A stretch of DNA of 43,643 nucleotides from Syntrophus gentianae (GTDB lineage: Bacteria; Desulfobacterota; Syntrophia; Syntrophales; Syntrophaceae), in NCBI RefSeq assembly GCF_900109885.1, contig NZ_FOBS01000027.1:1-43643 (forward strand), written 5' to 3'. The notes under the pieces are model-generated. The model was not told the origin of the DNA. It worked only from the letters and a program-made list of their open reading frames with translations, and did not search any database. The position numbers and the translations under genes were made by a program. Shown in pieces: positions 1-7,811 of the stretch (the first letter of the stretch is position 1; each line of letters begins with the position of its first letter).

Positions 1-4
1 ATCC

Positions 5-391
5 GTGGTGCCGAATCCGGAGGTGCCGGAAAAAGCCGTGCGGCGGACTTTTTCAGCGGAGTACAAACGACGGATTCTCCGGGAGGCGGAAGCCTGCAAG
101 AAGCCCGGACAGTTAGGCACCCATTTGCGCAGGGAGGGATTGTACTCCTCCAACCTGACCACCTGGAGACGCCAGGCAGAAAAGGGAACCTTGGAGGCCC
201 TTTCGCCGAAGAAACGAGGGCCGTTAAAACGCCGGCCCGATCCTTCCCTACGCCGGATTGCCGAACTGGAAAAGGAAAACCGGAAGCTGAACCATAAGCT
301 GAAACAGGCGGAACTGATCATTGAGGCTCAAAAAAAAATCGCTCAGATTCTCCAGACACCCCTCGATCCCGACGGAGAGACGAACTCATGA
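5..391 (+). CDS. IS3-family transposase OrfA (5' end at window edge)
   Basis: This is the DNA-binding subunit of the IS3 transposase. An N-terminal helix-turn-helix region (about residues 12-60, with a FSAEYKRRILREAE motif) is followed by a basic linker and a C-terminal heptad-rich helix (about residues 83-118, IAELEKENRKL) typical of the OrfA leucine zipper. The frame opens with GTG at position 5, so the true start may lie upstream of the window. The stop codon overlaps the orfB start in an ATGA arrangement, and the A9 run at 330-338 allows a -1 shift into orfB. Confidence 0.85.
   Translation: MVPNPEVPEKAVRRTFSAEYKRRILREAEACKKPGQLGTHLRREGLYSSNLTTWRRQAEKGTLEALSPKKRGPLKRRPDPSLRRIAELEKENRKLNHKLKQAELIIEAQKKIAQILQTPLDPDGETNS
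330..338 (+). other. A9 programmed -1 frameshift site
   Basis: Nine consecutive A residues lie near the end of orfA. The -1 frame is open without a stop from this run through the orfB ATG at 388; the nearest upstream stop in that frame is at 322-324. A slip here would give an in-frame OrfAB fusion, the active transposase form known for IS3 elements. Slippage itself is inferred. Confidence 0.65.
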
Positions 392-1392
392 AGATTACGG
401 AATCTTTGGCCCAGGAAATCAATGTCCGACAGGCTTGTGCCGCTTTGACCGTTTCTTCTGCGGGTTTCTACCACTGGCGGAATCAGCAGAAGAAAGGCCC
501 TAAGGAAAACCTGCGCCCGGCGCCTCCCCTGGCCCTGTCTGAAGAAGAGGAAAAGACCATTTTGGGGATTCTTCATGAAGAACGATTTGTAGATATGGCG
601 CCTCCGGAGATTTACAGCAAATTGCTCGATGAAGGCATTTATCTTTGCTCAGTGCGGACCATGTACCGGATTCTGGAAAAACATGATGAAGTGAGGGAGC
701 GACGAAACCAACTTGCCCATCCTCAATATCAGAAGCCTGAGTTGCTTGCGGAGAGATCCAATGAAATCTGGACCTGGGATATTACCAAGCTCAAAGGACC
801 GGTGAAGTGGACGTATTTTTATCTCTATGTGATTCTCGATATCTTCAGCCGGTATGTGGTGGGATGGATGGTCGCCCACCGGGAACTGGCCGCGCTGGCT
901 GGGAAACTGATCAATCAGACTTATGAAAAACAGAATATTCAACCGGAACAATTGACGATCCATGCCGACCGGGGTTCCAGCATGACTTCCAAAACAGTGG
1001 CGTTCCTGCTCTCCGATCTGGGAATCACCAAAAGTCATTCCCGGCCGCATGTGAGCAATGACAACCCTTATTCGGAAGCCCAGTTCAAAACCCTGAAATA
1101 CCGTCCCACGTTTCCGCAGCGGTTTGGCTCCATTGAAGATGCCCGGTCATTCTGTCAGGACTTCTTCCGCTGGTATAAACGGGAACATCACCATTCCGGC
1201 ATTGGGTTCCTGACTCCCGAAGATGTCCATTATGGACGAGCGGAGGAGATTATCAAAGAGCGGCAGGCTGTTCTCGATGCAGCCTATAAACAACATCCGG
1301 AACGGTTCAAGTGGGTCATGCCAAGACCAATGGCTTTGCCCTCAGCCGTCTGGATCAATAAGCCGGCTCCAACTGATCCGGCGCAACACTAA
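388..1392 (+). CDS. IS3-family transposase OrfB (DDE integrase core)
   Basis: This is the catalytic half of the IS3 transposase. An N-terminal HTH_21-like segment (about residues 45-105) precedes an rve integrase core. The acidic triad is visible as D131 (WTWDITKL), D194 (IHADRGSS) and E230 (PYSEAQFK), giving the DX35E spacing expected of IS3. At 334 residues it is slightly longer than many OrfB proteins because of a proline-rich tail. The frame is intact, so the element could be active. It starts by ATGA overlap with orfA and can also be made as an OrfAB fusion. Confidence 0.92.
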   Translation: MKITESLAQEINVRQACAALTVSSAGFYHWRNQQKKGPKENLRPAPPLALSEEEEKTILGILHEERFVDMAPPEIYSKLLDEGIYLCSVRTMYRILEKHDEVRERRNQLAHPQYQKPELLAERSNEIWTWDITKLKGPVKWTYFYLYVILDIFSRYVVGWMVAHRELAALAGKLINQTYEKQNIQPEQLTIHADRGSSMTSKTVAFLLSDLGITKSHSRPHVSNDNPYSEAQFKTLKYRPTFPQRFGSIEDARSFCQDFFRWYKREHHHSGIGFLTPEDVHYGRAEEIIKERQAVLDAAYKQHPERFKWVMPRPMALPSAVWINKPAPTDPAQH

Positions 1393-1425
1393 ACTTGTTT
1401 GGAATGTGTCTCATCTTCATTGACA

Positions 1426-1630
1426 ACTTCCGCGCATTCGCAAATGATATCTTTTCCAAATTCGGCAACGGCGCCAACGATCTGAAAGACAAGCTTTGCG
1501 GTCGGCGTCGAGGATCCAGCTTGCTTTCGTAAGACACGAAGTCGATCCCCAGGGAACAGAGCTCTTCCATGGCGATAGAAAAATCCTTAGCGATATTGGC
1601 AAAAATATATGAAAAATGAGCAATGCTCAA
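1426..1630 (-). pseudogene. Decayed serine recombinase (resolvase) fragment
   Basis: Read on the minus strand, one frame gives MEELCSLGIDFVSYESKLD. A second frame, after a one-base loss near 1511-1513, gives TPTAKLVFQIVGAVAEFGKD. Together these match the consecutive conserved blocks of the resolvase/invertase catalytic domain (LxxLGIxFVSLxExLDTSTPTGKLxF...). The N-terminal catalytic serine region and the C-terminal HTH are missing, and the 3' side ends at the IS3 terminus. It is a non-functional remnant. The recombinase assignment rests on motif recognition, and its original element cannot be named. Confidence 0.65.
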
Positions 1631-1769
1631 TTTAGTTTTACAGATGATAGTTTATTCTAATATATCGATTATAAGGGATATATATCTACATCCATTTAAA
1701 TTTTACGCATTGTAAATCAACGTTACGTCTGCGCGGTATATGAAATATTGAGTGATGCTCATTATTTCA

Positions 1770-1798
1770 TTGACTCAGGATTATTTATGCTGTATACA
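1770..1798 (+). promoter_or_regulatory. Sigma-70-type promoter for the zinc-ribbon gene
   Basis: TTGACT (1770-1775) and TATACA (1793-1798) are separated by exactly 17 bases in an AT-rich stretch. Transcription would begin near 1805, about 34 bases before the ATG at 1839. This argues against translation starting at the in-frame ATG at 1752. Confidence 0.65.
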
Positions 1799-1838
1799 AT
1801 ATGCGTACAATAGTTTTTTTAGAATAAAGGAGAAAGCC

Positions 1839-2105
1839 ATGAATGATCCTTGTAAGGAAAAAATCATGTGCCTGAGTCACTGCCCGAGATGTGACAGACC
1901 ACTGAAGGTGAAAGATGAGCGGATCCTTTCAGTGTACGACCACGAACCCATATGCATGAGATGTAAAAGTGAAGAGGAAAAACGTCATGATTATGGAGAA
2001 ATTTTGCAGAAGATGTTTTGGCATTGCATGATTAATGTGCAAATGGCACAGGGCGATCCAGGAAGATACTACTATAATCACTTTTATACTTATAAATGCC
2101 AATAA
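1839..2105 (+). CDS. Small zinc-ribbon protein of unknown function
   Basis: I do not recognise a named family for this 88-residue protein. It has two CxxC knuckles, C15-P-R-C18 and C39-M-R-C42, separated by 20 residues, the arrangement of a zinc ribbon; an additional C11 precedes the first. The C-terminal half is rich in aromatic and charged residues (YYYNHFYTYKC) and ends in a cysteine. The start at 1839 is chosen because AAAGGAG lies just upstream and a sigma-70 promoter ends at 1798. The gene stands alone between a resolvase remnant and the VKOR gene, in low-GC DNA that suggests horizontal acquisition. Confidence 0.6.
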   Translation: MNDPCKEKIMCLSHCPRCDRPLKVKDERILSVYDHEPICMRCKSEEEKRHDYGEILQKMFWHCMINVQMAQGDPGRYYYNHFYTYKCQ

Positions 2106-2350
2106 ATCAAGGCAGGAATGTGGAAGAGCATTTTAAATCCTCTAAGCAACGGTGGCTTGGGGTGGGTTATGAAGTTGTATTAACCGGTGTTTTTCCGGCA
2201 ATGCAGGTGTACTCCCAGATCGGCGCTTCCACTGCTCACCTTATTATTTTATAACATGCTAATATTCATACATATTTTTGCAGACACTCACCGCTTTGGA
2301 TTTTTATCTTTATTTTTCCAGATTTGCAAAAGACAGAGGGACGTAATATT

Positions 2351-3400
2351 ATGAAACATCGAATTTTATCTCTAATGATACTGGCACAATTATGGGGATG
2401 CTTTGTTGCTGTAAGTTCCGCCATGGCCAAAGCCCCAACTGTTTATGCAGCGCTATTCTATTCTCCTACCTGTTCGCATTGCGCTAAACTGGATAGGGAA
2501 TTCTTGTCTCCCCTTCAGAACAAATATGGCAATAAACTGGTGATTGTCCGTGTAAACATCATCAGCGCGGCCGGAATTAATATTTACGAAAAGGCTCTTG
2601 AGCGGTTTAAAGTTCCTGAAAACCGCATTGGAGTCCCCGCCTTAGTCATTGGTGACACCTTTCTCATGGGTACTGCTGAAATTCCGGGGAAATTACCAGG
2701 CCTCATTGATGAAGCACTTTCTAAAGGCGGGATAGATATGCCTGATTTTCAGGGCTTATATCAAATGTATTTCGAGCAGAGAGACATCAACCTGAAGAAT
2801 TTTTCCATATGGCAACTTATGATCTATAAATTTAAACAAGACGTAGTTGCCAACGGCATTGCCGTTCTTATTCTGGCAGTTATGATCGTAAGCATGATCG
2901 CGGCTTTGGTGATTCCTCTGTCATCCGTAAAGGCTCCAAAGGTGCTGACGATATTTCCCTCCTGGATTATTCCGCTTCTGGTAGCGATTGGACTCGCGAC
3001 GGCTGTTTATCTTTCATATGTCGAAGTTTCAGAAATGCGCGCATTCTGTGGGCCGGTGGGGAACTGCAATGCGGTGCAGAACAGTCCTTATGCCAAATTG
3101 TTTGGCATTCTGCCTATCCCAATTTTGGGCATCATTGGGTATACAGCCATCCTTGCGGTCTGGATATTTCAGCAGCTTAGGCCGGCGTCACTAAATAGAT
3201 CCGCCCAGCTGATTCTCTGGGGACTGAGTTTCATCAGTGTGTTGTTTTCTTCTTATTTGACTTTCTTAGAGCCATTTGTCATTGGAGCTACCTGCGCGTT
3301 CTGCCTCACGTCCGCAGTTGTCGTTACAATGATCCTGTGGGCTTCTATCCTGCCAACACGCAAAGTAATGAGAATGCATGGGGATGGCGGCGGTCATTAA
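2351..3400 (+). CDS. Secreted thioredoxin-like / vitamin K epoxide reductase fusion
   Basis: The protein probably catalyses disulfide-bond formation in the periplasm, passing electrons from a thioredoxin-like domain through a VKOR domain to quinone. From the ATG at 2351 it has 349 residues: a signal peptide or membrane anchor (about 1-26), a thioredoxin fold with C41-S-H-C44 and the cis-proline loop GVPAL (P96), then membrane helices from about 168 to 345. The VKOR domain shows the loop cysteines C233 and C239 and the active-site C315-A-F-C318. The domain order is noteworthy, since the usual bacterial fusions carry thioredoxin after VKOR. An earlier in-frame start at 2324 would put nine extra residues before the signal sequence and is less likely. 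The gene is monocistronic. Confidence 0.85.
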   Translation: MKHRILSLMILAQLWGCFVAVSSAMAKAPTVYAALFYSPTCSHCAKLDREFLSPLQNKYGNKLVIVRVNIISAAGINIYEKALERFKVPENRIGVPALVIGDTFLMGTAEIPGKLPGLIDEALSKGGIDMPDFQGLYQMYFEQRDINLKNFSIWQLMIYKFKQDVVANGIAVLILAVMIVSMIAALVIPLSSVKAPKVLTIFPSWIIPLLVAIGLATAVYLSYVEVSEMRAFCGPVGNCNAVQNSPYAKLFGILPIPILGIIGYTAILAVWIFQQLRPASLNRSAQLILWGLSFISVLFSSYLTFLEPFVIGATCAFCLTSAVVVTMILWASILPTRKVMRMHGDGGGH

Positions 3401-3512
3401 TTCTTATAAATGAGGGACAAAGACCTTGCGTAGCTTGCGGAGAAATTTATCTCTTTAAATATAGGTTCAAGTAAAACGCAGCTATGCTTGCATTAAACCC
3501 ATGGAAGGAATT

Positions 3513-5018
3513 CTATTTTTTCCTTAAATTATATTTAACCATCTTGATCTGCAGGCCTTTTCTGCTGAAACCGAGACGTTTGGCGGTGTGGGTGATGTTT
3601 CCACTGCATTCTTCCAGGATCTTTTCGATCATTCTTTTTTCCACTTCCGCCTTCTGGCTTTCGATGACATTTCGATACAGGCCCGATTTTTCTCCTTCAT
3701 TGGCAAAGTCGTCATTAGGGCGGCCCTCCCCAGCGCCCTTCTTTTCACTGCGGGCCATCAGGACAAGGCGTTCCGTAAAATTTTCCATTTCCCGCAAAAG
3801 GTATTTTTCAAACTGATCTTTTTCTTCACCTTCATGATCCGGATTTTCTTGATCCGCTGCGTTTCTGATTTCATCGGGAATATCGTCCAGGGAAATTTTT
3901 TCGCCCTTGGTCAGCAACACGATTCGCTCGATCAAGTTTCCAAGTTCCCGGATATTGCCGGGCCATCTGTATTTCTTGAAACAATCGAGGACCTGCGGGG
4001 CTATTTCCTGGATATTCTTGTTGAGCTTGGAGTTGAATCGATCCAGAAAATAAAGGGTCAGGGACGGAATATCCTCCTTCCTCTCCCTAAGTGGCGGCAT
4101 TTTGATGGGGACGACATTTAACCGATAATAGAGATCTTCCCGAAAATTTCCCTCTTTTATTTCTTTCAGCAGGTCTCGATTGGTGGCCGCGATGATTCTT
4201 ACATCCACCTGAAGGGTCTTTACCCCGCCGACTCTTTCAAAGGTTTGATCCTGGAGGATCTGTAGGAGTTTGACCTGCATGTCCTTGGGGAGTTCGCCTA
4301 TTTCATCAAGGAAGATCGTTCCTTCGTGGGCCAGCTCAAATTTCCCCGGTTTCGATGAGGCCGCCCCGGTAAAGGCGCCCTTTTCATATCCGAACAATTC
4401 CGACTCGATAAGACTTTCGGAGATGGCCCCGCAGTTGATTTTAATGAAGGCGTTATCCTTTCTGGGACTTCCCCGGTGAATGGCATGGGCAATCAGTTCT
4501 TTACCCGTTCCGGTTTCACCGGTAATCAGGATGGTCGTCCTGGTCTCGGCAATCTGTTCTATCGTCGAGTAGATCTCCCGGATTTTCTCACTGCACCCGA
4601 CAATGCCGTATCGGTCGATTTCACCCGCTCCCAGAATGACCTTGTCGGAATTCTTCATTCGAGTCCGAAGGGCTTTATCAATGACGCTGATTAATTCATA
4701 CTGATCAAAAGGCTTGGTGATATAATCAAAAGCCCCTTTTTTCAAGGCATCCACTGCTGTTTCGATGGTTCCATGGGCCGTAATGATAATGACCGGCGTT
4801 TCGGGATATTTTGCGGTAACACTCTCCAAAAGCCCCAGACCGTTGAGTCTGGGCATCTTCAAATCCGTAACCAGAACATCAAAACTTTCTTTTTCGAGCT
4901 GGGCCAGCGCGTCCAGGCCATCTATGGCTTCGGATACCGAATACCCTTTTTTCTTCAGCATCGCATGAAGCACGACACGCATGTTCAGCTCGTCGTCGAC
5001 AATTAAAACTTTTTTCAT
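3513..5018 (-). CDS. NtrC-family sigma-54-dependent response regulator
   Basis: This 501-residue enhancer-binding protein activates sigma-54 RNA polymerase when phosphorylated. The receiver domain (1-120) has acidic D8/D9, phospho-acceptor D52, T80 and K102. The AAA+ domain shows Walker A GETGTGKE (167-174), the sigma-54 contact loop GAFTGA (214-219) and Walker B IFLDE (235-239). A Fis-type helix-turn-helix lies at about 464-497. Between AAA+ and HTH is an unusually long charged linker (about 385-460). It follows its probable kinase by 29 bases in the same operon. The divergent lipid cluster has a matching -24/-12 promoter, so that cluster is the likely target (inference). Confidence 0.93.
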   Translation of the reverse strand: MKKVLIVDDELNMRVVLHAMLKKKGYSVSEAIDGLDALAQLEKESFDVLVTDLKMPRLNGLGLLESVTAKYPETPVIIITAHGTIETAVDALKKGAFDYITKPFDQYELISVIDKALRTRMKNSDKVILGAGEIDRYGIVGCSEKIREIYSTIEQIAETRTTILITGETGTGKELIAHAIHRGSPRKDNAFIKINCGAISESLIESELFGYEKGAFTGAASSKPGKFELAHEGTIFLDEIGELPKDMQVKLLQILQDQTFERVGGVKTLQVDVRIIAATNRDLLKEIKEGNFREDLYYRLNVVPIKMPPLRERKEDIPSLTLYFLDRFNSKLNKNIQEIAPQVLDCFKKYRWPGNIRELGNLIERIVLLTKGEKISLDDIPDEIRNAADQENPDHEGEEKDQFEKYLLREMENFTERLVLMARSEKKGAGEGRPNDDFANEGEKSGLYRNVIESQKAEVEKRMIEKILEECSGNITHTAKRLGFSRKGLQIKMVKYNLRKK

Positions 5019-5047
5019 CTTTTTCTTTTCTTGGTTATTTTCCGGAA

Positions 5048-6565
5048 TCAGTTTTCCAATCTTATTCGAAAAGAACTTCCTTTTCCCACGATGGATTTAA
5101 CCTTGATACTCCCTCCATGGTTTTTCACGATCCGATTGCAGATCGCCAATCCTAATCCCACGCCTCGTTCTTTGTTCGTATAGAAGGGCTTGAAGATGTT
5201 TTTCAACTCTTCCTTTGCGATGCCCTTTCCCGTATCGCGCACAAGAATCTCGATTCCCTCCGTGTTTTCCCTTTCAAACCTTTTTGCGCCCAGGGTTAAG
5301 ATTCCACCTTCCGGCATCGCTTCGATCGCGTTGGAAACGAGATTCAGGAGAACCTGCATGATCTTTTCCGAATCCATTTTTACGGTCGGAAGATTTTCCT
5401 GGATTTCCTTTTTAATCGTCACACTATCCACAATTTTCCTGGCTTCTACAAGGGAAATGATTTTATCCAGAACAGGTTCGATCCTTTGCTCTTTTTTGTC
5501 AAATTTATAGGGCTTCGCGTAAGTCAAAAATTGGGACATCACGCCGTTGAGCCGATCCGTTTCCTCGATGATGACGTTCAGAATCCTCCTGTTTTCCTCA
5601 TCGTCGATCTCTGTCGCCAGATATTGCGCCGCGCCCTTGATGGAGCCGAGGGGATTTTTTATTTCGTGGGCAAGCACCGGGGCCATCTCTTCGAGCATCA
5701 TGGACTTTTCTCTTTCCAACCGTTCGTCAAAAGCGTACAGCGAAGTGAACACATCCTGACTGCCCGGATAAAAAAAGCTGAAGATCTTTTTCATGATCAC
5801 TTTCAGGGGCGTTACGGAAATCACGATGACGAAAGACGCTACCAGGATCTCAGTCAAGGGAATGGCCGAGGTTTTTGTAAAGAGGGTAATGACCAGATAG
5901 AAGCATCCCGTTGCCAAGAGCGTCGAAATCGTAATCACCAGGGCCTTTGCCATCAATTCATGAAGACGCGTCAGGTGGGGGTAGGCAACAATGAGCAGGA
6001 CGAAATAGAGGAGCGCCGCCAGGAGAATATTTGAAAAGGGTGGCAGTACGAGGGTCCGTTGCGCCGCAAGATTCAGGAGGCACAATCCTGCGGCTATGGC
6101 GCAGGCGATCGCCAGGTAAATCAATCGCCTCTTTTCCACACCGGCGGCTTTCCTCCCGATATACACCAGGAGCGAAACATAAATGATGAGGGCCACGCCG
6201 ATGCCATAGGCGCTCATCAGGAGGACAAACAGATTTTCCTGGAGGATCCCCGTTAATCGGATCAAATACCCCGATATCGGAAGGGCGAAGGCGATAATCA
6301 GGGCATTTTTGTTGATCATTTCTCCTTTCTTGATCAGGGTCCACGAAAAATGAAGACTCATGGCCGGCAGCAGAATCAAGGACAGTTCCGCCAGAATTTT
6401 CCAATAGTTCCCATCTGAAATCAAAAACATGAACGAAGCAGTCCTCTGGATGAAGATATTCGTACAGAGGAGGGCAAAGGATATTTTTTTTTCGTTCTTG
6501 CGCTTATTGATGAAGAGCGACGTTGCGATGATCAGACTGACCGTCGCCAGAATAAAGGTCTCCAT
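5048..6565 (-). CDS. Membrane sensor histidine kinase
   Basis: This 505-residue kinase begins with a large hydrophobic region of about seven or more membrane helices (residues 3-260) and has no obvious periplasmic domain, so it may sense a signal within the membrane. The HisKA motif VLAHEIKNPLG carries phospho-acceptor H300. The ATPase domain has the N box with N412 (NLVSNAIEA), G1 DTGKG (444-448), an F box (IFKPFYT) and the G2 block GVGLGLAI. It is first in a two-gene operon with the sigma-54 activator. The ribosome-binding site is weak, but the start fits the first membrane helix. A kinase reading membrane state would suit control of the adjacent lipid genes; this is inference. Confidence 0.9.
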   Translation of the reverse strand: METFILATVSLIIATSLFINKRKNEKKISFALLCTNIFIQRTASFMFLISDGNYWKILAELSLILLPAMSLHFSWTLIKKGEMINKNALIIAFALPISGYLIRLTGILQENLFVLLMSAYGIGVALIIYVSLLVYIGRKAAGVEKRRLIYLAIACAIAAGLCLLNLAAQRTLVLPPFSNILLAALLYFVLLIVAYPHLTRLHELMAKALVITISTLLATGCFYLVITLFTKTSAIPLTEILVASFVIVISVTPLKVIMKKIFSFFYPGSQDVFTSLYAFDERLEREKSMMLEEMAPVLAHEIKNPLGSIKGAAQYLATEIDDEENRRILNVIIEETDRLNGVMSQFLTYAKPYKFDKKEQRIEPVLDKIISLVEARKIVDSVTIKKEIQENLPTVKMDSEKIMQVLLNLVSNAIEAMPEGGILTLGAKRFERENTEGIEILVRDTGKGIAKEELKNIFKPFYTNKERGVGLGLAICNRIVKNHGGSIKVKSIVGKGSSFRIRLEN

Positions 6566-6622
6566 TCTTTATGTACACCATCCTTTTTCCTGGATTTTTC
6601 TCCTGTTTGCCAGCAGCCCTCA

Positions 6623-6644
6623 GGTGCGTAATCCTCTTCGCACC
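6623..6644. promoter_or_regulatory. Candidate activator-binding site (inverted repeat)
   Basis: GGTGCG and CGCACC form a perfect 6-bp inverted repeat with a 10-base centre, about 113 bases upstream of the -24 element. That is the position expected for an enhancer-binding-protein site. Only one copy was seen, so the assignment is tentative. Confidence 0.4.
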
Positions 6645-6756
6645 GCGAACTGTCTTATACACTTTTTCCTTCGTCCCGTCTCTCGCCGTTTTAGGCACAT
6701 TTTTCATCTTACTGTTTTTACTCTATATTTTTAACTGCATTTTTAATATAGCCCTC

Positions 6757-6773
6757 TGGCACACCCCGTGCTT
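6757..6773 (+). promoter_or_regulatory. Sigma-54 (-24/-12) promoter of the lipid cluster
   Basis: TGGCACACCCCGTGCTT matches the sigma-54 consensus TGGCAC-N5-TTGCT with one mismatch (GTGC for TTGC). The invariant GG (6758-6759) and GC (6770-6771) are separated by exactly 10 bases. Transcription would start near 6783, leaving a leader of about 28 bases before the ATG at 6811. Confidence 0.65.
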
Positions 6774-6810
6774 TTAGAAGCTCGATTTCACCAATACTGT
6801 GGAGTTTACC

Positions 6811-7755
6811 ATGATTTCAGAAGACTCTATCGCTGTCGTATTTCCCGGTCAAGGATCTCAGCGGCCGGGCATGGGGAAAGATTTTTCCGATAGCATTCCC
6901 CTTTCCAAGCAGACCTTTGAAGAGGCATCCGACGCCTTGGGCTGGGACGTTGCCTCTTTATGCTTTTCCGAAGATGAACGACTCAATTTAACGGAATTTA
7001 CCCAGCCCTGCATTCTTGCCACCGAGATCGCCATGTTCCGTGGTCTACAGGCCCTTTACCCGTTCTCTCCTTCCCTTTACGGTGGACACAGCCTTGGTGA
7101 ATTTTCGGCCCTCGTGGCCGCCGGCGTTTTCCCTTTCTCGGAGACGCTGCGCATCGTTCACGAAAGAGGCCGTCTGATGCAGAATGCCGTTCCCGTTGGC
7201 GTCGGAGGAATGGCCGCCGTTATCTTGAACGATCTGGATGCTTCGCAGATCCGCAGTTTATTGTCCGATCTTCCCGTCGATGTCGCCAATGAAAACTCTC
7301 TCTCCCAGGTCGTCATCAGCGGGGAGGCAGAGGCACTGCCGATCGCAGAGAAACGCTTATCCGAGCAGTTCACCGATCCCTCATTCCGGGTGGTTCCGCT
7401 GCGTGTCAGCGCCCCCTTTCACAGCCGGTTCATGAAGACCATCGGACAACCTTTTGAACAGGTCCTGCGCACCTCCGCGCCTTCCTGGCAACCCGGAAAG
7501 GCGGCTGCCGTGACGTCCAACTATACGGGAACCTATCATCTTCCCGAGGTTGATGCTATTTTAAATACCCTTGTTTTACAACTCAGTTCCGCGGTTCGCT
7601 GGATCGATAACATGAAAGCCCTGTCTGCCAGAGCGAAAACGATCTATGAAGTGGGACCCGGCAGGCCGCTTCGGGACTTTTTCAAGACCATCGACGTCAC
7701 TTGCTCTTCCATCACGGCCCTGTCCGCGGCGCAACGTCTCTTTCGGAATGCCTGA
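6811..7755 (+). CDS. FabD-like malonyl/acyl-CoA:ACP transacylase
   Basis: The enzyme loads a malonyl (or other acyl) group from CoA onto the cluster's acyl carrier protein. In 314 residues it shows the N-terminal FPGQGSQ motif (11-17), the nucleophile S94 in GHSLGE, the arginine R119 typical of malonyl-specific enzymes and the catalytic H204 in APFHS. The ATG at 6811 is preferred over the in-frame GTG at 6799, which overlaps the ribosome-binding site GTGGAG. It is the first gene behind the sigma-54 promoter. No second copy is seen in the housekeeping fatty acid locus of this window, so it could also serve primary synthesis. Confidence 0.9.
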   Translation: MISEDSIAVVFPGQGSQRPGMGKDFSDSIPLSKQTFEEASDALGWDVASLCFSEDERLNLTEFTQPCILATEIAMFRGLQALYPFSPSLYGGHSLGEFSALVAAGVFPFSETLRIVHERGRLMQNAVPVGVGGMAAVILNDLDASQIRSLLSDLPVDVANENSLSQVVISGEAEALPIAEKRLSEQFTDPSFRVVPLRVSAPFHSRFMKTIGQPFEQVLRTSAPSWQPGKAAAVTSNYTGTYHLPEVDAILNTLVLQLSSAVRWIDNMKALSARAKTIYEVGPGRPLRDFFKTIDVTCSSITALSAAQRLFRNA

Positions 7756-7811
7756 CGAGAATTAAACTTTTTCAACCCTTCACTACCTTAAGAAAGGATA
7801 AGGATTAGAAT

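Larger units (their letters stand above)
1..1425 (+). mobile_element. IS3-family insertion sequence (left end outside the window)
   Basis: The element carries the two-gene orfA/orfB layout of the IS3 family with an A9 run near the end of orfA. The right end is placed at 1425 because reading inward from there gives TGTCAATGAAGATGAGACAC, starting with the TGT typical of IS3 termini, and because a resolvase remnant begins immediately outside it. The left terminus and the target duplication lie outside the window, so neither the inverted repeat nor the insertion site could be verified. Confidence 0.8.

Noticed and set aside
1355-1630. A 91-residue minus-strand gene
   Set aside because: It joins a resolvase fragment to the IS3 end; the conserved resolvase sequence continues in another frame, so it is a pseudogene.
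1752-1838. N-terminal extension of the zinc-ribbon gene from ATG 1752
   Set aside because: It would start upstream of the promoter at 1770-1798; the ATG at 1839 has a good ribosome-binding site.
2195-2209. Hairpin CCGG-N7-CCGG as terminator
   Set aside because: Only a 4-bp stem and no following T tract.
3502-3522. Terminator between the VKOR gene and the sigma-54 regulator
   Set aside because: AAGGAA/TTCCTT is short, lies over the regulator stop and lacks a proper tail.
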